Below are positions 11,003 to 20,597 of a stretch of 64,000 nt of DNA, piece after piece. Below the pieces are notes generated by a model that was given only the letters and a program-made list of their open reading frames with translations, searched no databases and was not told where the DNA came from. Position 1 is the stretch's first letter; every line of letters begins with the position of its first letter. The position numbers were made by a program, and so were the translations under genes. Origin of the DNA: Aphelenchoides besseyi (taxonomy: Eukaryota; Nematoda; Chromadorea; Rhabditida; Aphelenchoididae); NCBI GenBank assembly GCA_024699855.1, contig JAMPIQ010000003.1, positions 1,612,001 through 1,676,000 on the forward strand. The letters run 5' to 3'.

Positions 11003-12765
11003 ATGGAGAAACTAATTTTTTGTTTATTTTTACTCCTGAATCCGGTGGTTGGATACAAAATTTTGGTCTACAGCACAACGTTCAGTCGATCGCACATCAT
11101 TTCGAATGCGAAGATTGCGGACGTTTTGGCACAAGACGGTCATGATGTAACGCTTCTTGAAGTTCACTACGAAGAACCGTTGGGAGTTATCGAAGCGGCC
11201 AAATACGCGAAAGTTTGGAGAGAAACTTTCGATTGGCCACAGCGTGAAGACAAAGGCGATTGGTCCGCTTTTATCGATTCGATGTTCAACACACATACGA
11301 TCATTGGATCACATTTCGAGAATCTCAAATACCACGAACGTTATCTTGGTGCTTGTGAACGTAAGTTGGTTGTTTAGAGAACGTGTTACGGTTATTTAGA
11401 TCTGCTCAACAACACGGAAATGATCGAGAAAATGGCAAAAGAAAAGTTCGATGTTTTTATCGGAGAACAACTCACGATGTGTGGTTCGGGAATCAGTCAT
11501 TTGGCAAAGATTCCAATTCACATTTGGCTTTCAAGGTTTCTATTATCTTTTACTTTACTACGTGTAATTTAGTTGTCCTATTGGTGTTCACATTGCTTCA
11601 TTGATTGGACTGCCGTTGGAATCAAGCTATTTGCCGGCAGTTTATGAGAACGATCAAATTTCGGATAGAATGTCATTTCGACAACGTTTCGACAATCTTC
11701 TTCGCTCTTTCAGCAACTACCTTGGTTTTGTTGGTGGAATCGATGATACCACAGCGTTGTTTAGACGAAAATTTGGTTCCAATTTTCCGGATATTCGTCA
11801 AATCGTCGGTCGATCGCCGCTGATTCTCGCGAGTGTTGACGAATTTATCGACTATCCACGACCAACATCCGCCAGAGTGGTGAACATCGGAGGCCTCGGT
11901 CTAAGAAACTACAAAACAAAGAGTTTGGCTGACAGTCCATTTGAAGCAGCAATGCAACGTGGTCGTCTTGGTGTGATTTTCTTTAGTTTGGGTTCAATGG
12001 TTCCAACATCGATGTTGCCGAATGGTGTGATGGAAAACATTCTACGTGCATTGTCGCATTTATCTGATTACCATTTCATTGTTCGTACTGAAGAAAGCGA
12101 TACGGTAAATTAGAATAATTTGCTAACATCGATTATTGGCTTTTAGAGAACTGCGAATTTGCTCGCAAATCTAACGAACGTTGAACTTACTCACTGGGCA
12201 CCACAAGCAGATCTACTGGCACATTCACGTATCAAATTGTTCATCACACATGCTGGTTACAATTCTTTGATGGAAGCTGCACGATTTGCGGTCCCACTCC
12301 TGACAATGGGCGTATTTGGAGATCAATTATATAATTCACTTTTGATTAACCGAAATGGGTGGGGTCGTGCATTCGACAAATCCGAGCTTCTACATTCACA
12401 CGAGAAGTTCGAGGCAACAATTCGTGAAGTCCTTGATGATGAGAAGTAAGTTGTGTTCTGATTGTCAATTTCACTTGAGTTTCAGTATTAAACTGAATGC
12501 TAAACGTATTCAACGACTGTTCATGACCCGACCGCTATCACCTGAAAACCGTTTAACTCAATCAATTAGATTTCTTGAAGCGAATGACGGACAATTTCCA
12601 GAGCTAATACCCGTATCGTTGGAAATGAACACGATTGCAAGACACAATCTCGACCTATACGCATTGATGACAGTTTCGATCTTGGTTGTTATTTGGATGT
12701 TCATTCGTATTCTACGCTTTGTTTTTGAACAAATGTTTGCAGGCTTAAAACAAAAAATCGACTAA
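11003..12765 (+). CDS. UDP-glucuronosyltransferase/glucosyltransferase (UGT)
   Basis: Membrane-bound family 1 glycosyltransferase that conjugates sugar from UDP-sugars to small lipophilic compounds in the ER lumen. The start at 11003 gives a signal peptide (MEKLIFCLFLLLNPVVG) followed by YKILVYSTTFSRSHI, the usual acceptor-domain opening with its histidine. The UGT signature is present as HWAPQADLLAHSRIKLFITH, AGYNSLMEAA and FGDQLYNS (about 12190-12340); the AGYNS form is typical of nematode UGTs. A transmembrane helix (LMTVSILVVIWMFI) near the end precedes a basic cytosolic tail ending KQKID. Introns fall near 11360, 11536, 12104 and 12447. Convergent with the 7TM gene 78 bp downstream. Confidence 0.93.
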
Positions 12766-12790
12766 CCATTTCGTCGTACAGTCTTCACCG

Positions 12791-12803
12791 AATAAACTTT
12801 ATT
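12791..12803. terminator. Overlapping poly(A) signals for convergent genes
   Basis: AATAAA on the plus strand (12791-12796) and AATAAA on the minus strand (plus-strand TTTATT, 12798-12803) are one base apart. The first lies 26 bp after the UGT stop, the second about 40 bp after the 7TM gene stop at 12843. Confidence 0.6.
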
Positions 12804-12842
12804 TCATCACATCCATCACCTTAACACAAAATCTTATTCCAA

Positions 12843-13982
12843 TCAGCCAACATGACTATGATTCGAGTCTTCAGCGGCCGAAACGGCAGAAGATTTGGTC
12901 ATTGAAATACTGGAGACTGTTCCACGATTCAAACCGAACAAATGACTGCGTACGTAGCGTCGATAGCTCGGAATAATCAGTATGGTAGCTGAAATAACGT
13001 TGCTGTGTTGATCGCCCATACAAATTTACCGGTTGGCTTAACTGCTGAAAACCAAACATAGATTGCCGAATCGTAGGCTCCAAAATGAGGCAGATCGTAT
13101 TTTAACAAAGAAAAGAAAACCGTCAACATAACCGGCAAACAAATAACAAAGAGCGGTAGGATCGATTGAAGGGCCAAAATTCGACTAACTTGCTTCTGTA
13201 TTTCATTCGATCGTATGTTATGAACATTCGCCTCAGCATTCTTTTTCAGCGTCGATTGAATTTGTCGGAATGTATATACAATCACTCCATAAGAAAAGCT
13301 GTTAAGGCAAAGAATGAAAATGGAGTTTGACAGCGATTTTGTCGCTCCCTAAAACACGCGACTGCTTCTTTAATGATGACAACTTACGAGGACAGTGACC
13401 GAGTACGATGGAACGTCGTTTTTCCATTGCGGAAACTGTTGAATTTCGCGTGTAAACTCCTCTGAATCGGAAGCAGGACCAATCTGAAGGAAAGTGAAAG
13501 AAACAAGAAACGCGTGAATCCATGTGACGAAAAAGGCCAAAAAGACCATCAAGTAGAGTTGAAGGTTCGATAAATCTTTGTTACTAAATGATTTGACTTC
13601 AGCGTTAATTTATGACTTAAACTCACTGGCAAACTGAACGATATCGATAAATGAAGTCGATTGGAAGCAAAGCAATAGAGAAAAGTAGGGACCAGAAATA
13701 GGCGTCAAAAAGATAACGATTGACAGTCAGACTGACATGAGTCACAAATCCCTGCAACATCATAAAAATCTTTCCACCGATCGGATGAGCGTGAACTCCA
13801 GCGGTCAATTGAATTGCATCGTAGAAGATGTCGGAGAGACAGTGAACACGCATGATTCGTGAGTAGGACCGCATTTCCTTTGGTGTTCGTTTTTGAATTA
13901 GATAGAAAAGAAGGATGTTGATTACAAAACCAGCAACCGATGCGATAACCATGTTTAATAAGAAAAAAATTCTTGGTAGCAT
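12843..13982 (-). CDS. Nematode serpentine (7TM) receptor, Srd/Str-like
   Basis: Multi-pass receptor, probably a chemosensory G-protein-coupled receptor in the plasma membrane. The start at 13982 opens helix 1 (FFLLNMVIASVAGFVINILL) followed by LIQKRTPKEMRSYSRI. Further hydrophobic segments include FWSLLFSIALLPIDFIYRY, LMVFLAFFVTWIHAFLVSF, FILCLNSFSYGVIVYTF and ILPLFVICLPVMLTVFFSLL. The seventh helix and tail are read through a splice at about 12995-13040: KPTATILIIPSYRRYVRSHLFG, where IPSYRR is the typical end of helix 7 in Srd/Str families. Subfamily assignment is not firm. Confidence 0.85.
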
Positions 13983-15048
13983 TGCTAACGTTTGTAGAAC
14001 TTCAGTTACCGTAAACTAAGTGGTCAACCGTTTTTGATGTTGAGTTGTTGGATCTTAAATGTTTCTTTTAAACAAATTGGAAGCCTCACCGTATCTGTTA
14101 GATTATCCGATTTAATTAACGATTTCTGGAGTAGAAATTGAACAAGGGTTCACTTGCTAACTGAAACATTGCACTACGCTTTTTGCTAACAATCCTCTTC
14201 CTTCTATTTGTTAGCAGGAAAAACGTCGACATCCGCCAATCCGCTCATTTCTCAACGGAAACGTGATGCTAATCTTCAGCAGTTTGGAGATCGACAGATT
14301 CGACCAATCCGCTTCCTGTGAATTCTGTCAAAAACGCTAATCTTTCGCAACTCTTGGTTTTTAATGGCTCTACGGTAGTAAGTTCATTGTCCAAAACAAA
14401 CTCTCTTTGTTCTTTCTGTTCAGTCTTGACGGAGACTGACCAAGAACAAGTTTATTTGGATACAATAAAAATCAACAACAGTAACAACCCTTTGTTTTTA
14501 CCACCAACAGCGAGCGGCTGTCCCGCGAAACCCAGCGAAGTGATCGGGCTAGGACCCAACAGGAGTAAGAGACATCATTTACAGCCCCGAACACTTTCAT
14601 TCCATCAAGCTTTCAACGTTCATTATAATCGTCGTTACAGACACAAAGTCCGTTTGTATCTCTGCAACTCTCTCTTAGTTACCGTAGGTTAATTGATGAA
14701 CAATTAGAGTTTACATACGCAAATTTCACAATCTGATTTATCTCCAACATCCAACAACACCGCTTAAAACTCTCAGGTTTTCATTTGTCTAACGTTAACA
14801 ATTCAAACGCTGTTTTCGTTCATTTGCAACGAACTTCTCGCCCACATGAATTCTAATCAATGTAAGGGAGCACGTTTCGAAGAACATGACATCCGACATA
14901 AAATCCTTTGTTTGATCAGTTGCAATGATATTGCGATTTATAACGTCAAATACATAAATTACGCACGAGTTCCGGTTTCGCTTGTTGACACGAAATTCGA
15001 AATAAAAAGCGAAGTCACTCGGAATTGCATGTTCATTTCTGAATCGTA
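13983..15048. other. Intergenic, possible unassigned exons
   Basis: Open frames occur at 14318-14692 and 14846-15049, but I could not join them to a convincing start, splice chain or family, so no gene is called. The left end is the promoter of the 7TM gene. Confidence 0.35.
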
Positions 15049-15355
15049 ATGTTCACGAGCAGCTTTCAAATCTTGTTTTCTACTATTCTCCTCTGTATGT
15101 TAATCAGTACAGCGGCCAATGAAGACCACATGACCGATTTCTCGCGTATGTTTGTCTCGAAATTTGCTTTCTAAACATCGATTTACAGCCACGTGGGAGA
15201 GTTTGGATCCAAGCACTTTGCCCCGACTCAAACCCACAGCGTGCATCGACATAGCCACAAACTGCGAACATTTGAAAGAAGCGAATTTGTGCAACAAAGA
15301 AAACTACGTTCAAATCGCCAAAAGTTATTGTTCCAAATCATGTAGATATTGTTGA
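15049..15355 (+). CDS. Small secreted ShKT-domain protein
   Basis: Two exons. Exon 1, from the ATG at 15049, encodes a signal peptide (FTSSFQILFSTILLCMLIST). It is spliced after about 15146 to an exon ending at 15355. The last 38 or so residues carry six cysteines with spacing C-x6-C-x8-C-x12-C-x3-C-x2-C, the ShKT pattern, ending with a cysteine just before the stop. ShKT domains are abundant in nematode secreted proteins, alone or fused to enzymes; their role here (channel binding, structural or other) cannot be told from sequence. Only one ShKT unit is present and nothing else follows the signal peptide except a short linker. Confidence 0.82.
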
Positions 15356-15515
15356 CTTGAGCGATAAACTCATTGAACTTGAAGACCTCAAACTGTTCAG
15401 CAATTGGTGTTATAAACATTCGATTTGAAAAGACCACCCACGATGTTTAACGTTCGTTTTAGTTTGGAAATGAAAATCAATTGAACCTTCATTCACTTCT
15501 TCAGTTAGTGATCGT

Positions 15516-16662
15516 ATGAAAATGAACATCCAACTAACTATTGTCGTATTGCTTTTTCTGCACTTAACACCTGCGCTATTGACGTCAGATTTTAAGGTTG
15601 TTGTACGACTAAATATCAACTGCTTGCAGGAAATTGCATGAAAATGAAGCTTGCAAACATGCAATAGAGGACATTCCCGCTCACATTCCTCCCGACGCAG
15701 AACCCATTTGTCAGGGTGACTTCGAAGTTTACTATGAGCTGATTAGACACGACAGAAATTTGTGTTTACTCGTGTGTAGGTTGTTTCTGCTCATTAGTTG
15801 TGTATGCATTACAGCTCATTACAATCAAGCGGCTTCAACCATGCCAACTCCACATTGCTATGATAACTTCACCAATAATTACGACATGCTTTTGTATCCA
15901 ACTATTTACGTAAATGACAACACGACACATTTTGTATTGCAAACTATGGAGAAAGACAAAAACTTTGCGATTTACGACACGTACGTTTCGTAATCTCTTT
16001 CATTTTTATAATCAGTTGATGTTAGTTTGAAGGGACATACATCTGTAAACTACGTTGTCGACACCTTTCCTGAAAACGCAATCATTCTACCGTGCGCTAA
16101 AATGGTAGTTGGACAGTACTTCGTTGATTTAGAACTACTTATAACCACCAACAAAACCCAATTGATGCACGTGGACTCTTTGAATTCCACATTGCCACCA
16201 GCAGTTTTTTCCGATATCAAATATAACTGTTGGGTAAGAATAAGTCCTCTAAAACTCATCAACTTTAAGGGGTCTGGTTTGCGTTGTATTTTGGATGTGA
16301 CTAACGTAACCGAAAACCCAACCGATAAAGAGACTCTCGACGTTCGGCTTCTCTTCGAAGAATCAACAGCTATTTATCACGAGCATGGAATGACATTGCT
16401 GCGCATTTGTAATCAGACCCAAGACCAACAATGCACGTACTTAATCAAGGATTACATTTCGCAGTTTGGCGAGAGCTTGCAAATTAAAGCAAAGTTGTTT
16501 TGCAGAAGATACTTCTACATTCCATGGTCTTTGTTTACTTGCAATTACGATGGATGGACAACTAGCTACAAGCCGGTAGCCAGGATTCCCGTTCTACGAA
16601 CAATGTCTGATCAATTCAAGAAGCGCCGCAATGAAGTCAAACTCGATCCTTTGCGCTTTTAG
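15516..16662 (+). CDS. Secreted cysteine-rich glycoprotein, unknown family
   Basis: Four exons give a protein of about 330 residues. The ATG at 15516 starts a signal peptide (MKMNIQLTIVVLLFLHLTPA). An intron with donor GTCAGA at about 15587 must be used to reach the frame KLHENEACKHAIEDIPA; the next introns remove about 15777-15820 and 15980-16025 (joined IYDT-LKGHTS). The mature protein has about a dozen cysteines and many N-glycosylation sequons (NQAA excluded; NNT, NKT, NST, NVT, NQT seen). No transmembrane helix after the signal and no domain I recognise. The tail is basic (KKRRNEVKLDPLRF). It sits beside other small secreted-protein genes. Confidence 0.7.
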
Positions 16663-17358
16663 AGTTAAACTCTAAACAAACCTTTCGTCCTTCTGATTGT
16701 AAACGGCATAATCGAACATAAAGTTAACTTAGAGTAACACAATCGATATGGCAATTAGACGCGTTGACTTAACACAAACCACGTAGAAGATTTTAGTTAT
16801 CATTCCGGTTGTTAATCTTCTGCGCTGTCACACGATTTGTCAATCCGGACATCAAACTCAAGTGCTCAGAAACGGGCTTCCTACGGTATTTAAAGAGATA
16901 AAATAAGACATCTTAGTTAGTTTGCATGGTTGCTTTCGACTAATTTAGTTGACTACATTTATTCGTGTTGGGTATCTAGTTCATAAGAGTCATGTTTGAG
17001 TCATTTACGGTTCTCAATCGCTGACAATGAGGACTAAACGATTGACTGTAGGCTTTTCAAATTCTTTAGCCTCTATTGTTAGCTATTGAGATGTAAGAGT
17101 AATTGAAGATACCACAACGATTCTTATAAGTGGTGTTTATAAGCTTATCATCGAATACGGTAAGTTGTTCATAGTTTCCATAGTAACCAATCTTTTTTCC
17201 ATCGACCAATCAACGGAAATTTCGAAGAAAGCAAGTTGAAACAACAATGTTTTATATTAGAGAACACATTAAGTAAAAAGAGAATTTATTGGCTAATGAA
17301 CAACATCGGTTATGATCGTTTTCCGGTGATTGTTTCGGTTGCTTGTCGAAAAGCGTAT
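16663..17358. other. Intergenic, no gene seen
   Basis: Convergent 3' region between the plus-strand glycoprotein and a minus-strand secreted peptide. An open frame on the plus strand at 17236-17442 runs antisense to the peptide gene and is not supported. Confidence 0.45.
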
Positions 17359-17639
17359 TTAACTCCGGCTAAAATATTGATGAAACCAATTGGAAAAACG
17401 AGAAAAGAAATCAGCAGACGGTTGGAAAGGTACTTCAATTGATGGCGAATTGCCGTTCACTGGGTTGGAGACCTTAACTCCGTTGTTTGTTTCTTCAGAG
17501 CTCTTGGATTCGTTGGACAGAGGGTCGATTGGTTTCGACTGACTCAAAGAAACAATAAACTGAAATGGAATCTTAAAAGTCAAAGATAGTATGTCAAACA
17601 TACCAAAGCGATAAGCAAAATGGCAAGAACAGTTTTCAT
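17359..17639 (-). CDS. Small secreted protein, about 79 residues
   Basis: Two exons: MKTVLAILLIAL at 17604-17639, then after a 40-nt GT-AG intron, FIVSLSQSKPIDPLSNE onward to the stop at 17359. The first 20 residues make a strong signal peptide whose cleavage would fall near the S-x-S before KPIDP. The mature part is about 58 residues, without cysteines, Ser/Asn/Pro-rich, ending in aromatic-rich FFSRFSNWFHQYFSRS. That C-terminus could form an amphipathic helix, as in secreted peptides that contact membranes, but this is inference. No family recognised. The splice that restores the signal peptide is the main evidence. Confidence 0.65.
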
Positions 17640-18108
17640 TTTTGAACGTTACTCAAAAAATTGAATCAACTGACAATCACCGTTGCTTTTTATTGAGCCT
17701 CTTGTTTACCATCGTAATCAATTCAAATCCTCGTCGTTGATCAGTTGTTCTATTTCACGCTCATGAAGGTGAACGTGGAATCACAACTGTTGATCGCACA
17801 TTCCTCTTCTGTGACTCATGTTCACTTTTGAAATCAACTTTATTTAGAAGTTTATTTTCTGACATCAATGAATATGAGAAATATAGTCTTTAAACGAACT
17901 CGACATTTTGCTCGCTTCTGTTTGATACCTTCTCTGTCATGTGACGACCTGAGCATGCGCTGTCATTGAGTTGTGTTGTTTCATTGAAGATCTTGCTAAC
18001 GTATCAGAACAAATTATCTGAATGCCTGCTATAAACCTTTGCGCCCATTTACATACCAATAGGTTCACGTCATTTTGTTTACAGTTTTAACGCTCGTAGG
18101 TCATTTTA
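17640..18108. other. Intergenic, no gene seen
   Basis: No exon-like sequence noticed on either strand. Confidence 0.45.
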
Positions 18109-18288
18109 TTAATCTCTTTGACGACTTCTTTCCTCGATGAGACACAAGACTGAATATGCCAAAACGTATTCGGCGCATGTTCTCTTGGGACCGAATTTGA
18201 TGTTCAAAACCGTTTCAATTAAACGCTTTCTTGTTGCCGTGAACAAGAATTGTTTTCTGTTTGTTAAAGTCTTATGATAGCTGCTCAT
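18109..18288 (-). CDS. Possible small basic protein
   Basis: A 59-residue frame from an ATG at 18288 (MSSYHKTLTNRKQFLFTATR ...) to a stop followed at once by AATAAA on the same strand. It is preceded by a TTTTAG acceptor. Very basic, no recognised domain. It lies just beyond the kinase gene on the same strand, so it could also be part of that gene's 3' UTR. Confidence 0.3.
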   Translation of the reverse strand: MSSYHKTLTNRKQFLFTATRKRLIETVLNIKFGPKRTCAEYVLAYSVLCLIEERSRQRD

Positions 18289-18462
18289 GTTTACGACAGA
18301 AGTGTTGTCATACACCTCTAAAATTGAACAAACATGCAGAATTGACAATAAACTTTTCGTGGCTTTTGTTTCTTTACTGCACTTACAAATCACGACAATA
18401 CATTTGCTTTGAACGATCGATCAAAAGTACGAATCAATAAACTACAAATTGAAAGTTGCCGT

Positions 18463-19716
18463 TTATTCAGTGGTAAAACCAAATGCACGATATTGACTTT
18501 CCGAAATTTGATTTGCCGTCTCGGCATCTTCGTCATCAGACATTTGCGGTCCATATTTCTCATAACTGCAATACTCTCAATTAGATTTTCGTATTTGTAT
18601 GAACTCACGGAGTGTTGCGAAGCCATTCGGATTGAAGAATACCGGGAATATTGACACGACGAGCTGGATCGGGATGAATCATTGCATAAATGAGATCACG
18701 AGCTGGTTGACTGGGACGTGAGTTGTGGTAGAAGCGAAGCTTGTGTTCCCGTTGTTGTTGAAGCATTTCCTTGTGATGACGTTCATCGTAAGGCATGACT
18801 CCTGAACTCAAAATGTTATAGTTTCTTGATTCAGAAAACCAACCAGTCAACATGATGTAGAGGATCACGCCGGCACTCCAAATGTCCACAGCATTGTCAC
18901 GATAGGCGCGACTACGCGAAATCTCCAACGCAACATACGCCTAAAGCTAACCAGTATCACGGACAAAATGTTCAACTTATCTTAGACCCGCAAAACGATT
19001 GTGACACTTGACCAGAGTGAAGAAAGCGAGCGAAACCAAAGTCGCCGATCTTCAAATTGTTATACTGATCCAACATCAAATTCTCGCATTTGAGGTCACG
19101 ATGTACAACATTTTTTGTTTCCAAATACTGAAACTTTTTGTCTGCATTTGAGTACATAAACTTGCCTCCAATCCAGCCATCAAATGACGGAAAAGTGGAC
19201 GTGCATCGAACTCGTCAATTCGACGACGCTGCTGAATCAGTTTGAGCAAATCGCCATTTCCCGCAAATTCTTCTACCAAGCAAACGTGAGTGTCAGTTTG
19301 AACAATCTGAAGAGTACCAGCTGATATCTTCGTTCTTTTTCAAAACTTACGCTGTAAACCTTCAAAATGTTAAAGTGGTCAAGTTGAAGAACCAAATCCA
19401 TTTCACGCGGCAGAAAACGACGAACATATTCACTGGAAACACTGAAAACACCGAAATCGATTGAGTTAAACGAATAAGCCACTTACCGTCTATCGATCTT
19501 CTTCACCGCAACCGAACGACCCAAACGAGAGCTGTAGCCGAGAAGGACCGTTGAATACGAGCCTTTCCCTGAAATCAAATGGCTAGATTTCGAACATGGA
19601 TTGTGATTACCAAGAACAGTACTGTTTAAACGAATCCCATTTTCTTTCAACGTGTCACGAACAAGACCCGACGCAATGCTCTCCACCGTGGCAGCTGGAC
19701 GAGCAGTTGAAGTCAT
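18463..19716 (-). CDS. TSSK-like serine/threonine protein kinase
   Basis: A single-domain kinase of about 320 residues resembling testis-specific serine kinases. In order: glycine loop [12 protein letters not shown] (formed by splicing at about 19570-19612), VAVKKID with the ATP-binding lysine, the catalytic loop [11 protein letters not shown], the metal-binding DFGFAR, then FCGSKAYVALE and [15 protein letters not shown], ending with a spliced acidic tail ([15 protein letters not shown]). The activation-segment APE reads ALE here, a departure from most active kinases. Two introns have unusual 5' sites: 19128-19165 starts GCAAGT, and 18941-18980 starts ATAAGT. Both are needed to keep the catalytic domain in frame. 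Expression in the male germ line would fit the family but is inference. Confidence 0.88.
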
Positions 19717-20597
19717 CAGTCGAAAAATTTAGGCCACCGATCTCGCGAAGCAAATGAGCCGACCTAACATCTTGTCTAATTCAAAGTGTTTAAATCACTG
19801 TCTATGCAAATTTTAAGTCGCTTAAATCAAAAAGTTTCATCAGCTTGAAAACAATGTTTGTCCAGTTATCTTCACGCATTAGTGATAAAGTTGATCAATT
19901 GACTTCTGAGTTAAAGAAACTTAACAAACGAATAAATCAACTCATGATTGAGGTTCACGTACACAGTTTAATTTCAAAGACAATTTGAATCGTTTATTGC
20001 TGTAAATTTTTCAGTTGTGTTTATGTAAAGAAGCTGATTATCGACTTTGATACCAAAAACAAACGTCTGGATATTACAATGGCAAATGAAATCGTTTTGC
20101 CGAGTTTTTTCTTCCAACCAGCGACTTCACTTCATGATCAATTTTGATATTAAGGAGAAAACAAAAAGCAAGCAGTAATCTCTCATTACAAGATTATGTT
20201 GTTAGTTCTTGTCTAATGCGGCATCTAGCAATGAAAACAAAAGTTTAATCGCATAATTGACGATGCGTATTGTTAGAAACAGAACTGACTTCTTGATATC
20301 GTTTTATAAAAAAGTGGAAAGAACGTTGAGTTAGATATTGGGTTTTATTGTTTCAACTAACGTGACAAAACTTCAATCAATTCTTTTCGCTGAGCGTTTG
20401 TTTACCAAGCACCAAGTCGACATTTGTTCTAACGAAAAGCGTGAAAATTTTGGCGAAGTGAACGAAAGTCGATGGTTGACAGTTCGTAGCAGCGCAGTTC
20501 GGCAACGACGGTGTTGACGATCGGCGTATCATGAGTGACTTTTTGCTCCTAATCTGACGATTGCCATCTTCTTCTATCATTCTAATTCGCCAGGAAA
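19717..20597. other. Divergent intergenic region, kinase / SPT5
   Basis: Holds both promoters. Inside it, 19854-20050 could encode a short coiled-coil protein on the plus strand (MFVQLSSRISDKVDQLTSEL ..., one intron at 19953-20014, about 44 residues), but nothing else supports it. A minus-strand frame at 20377-20580 looks like noise. Confidence 0.35.

Noticed and set aside
17236..17442. 68-codon plus-strand frame
   Set aside because: It overlaps antisense the small secreted protein whose splice restores a signal peptide; it has no feature of its own.
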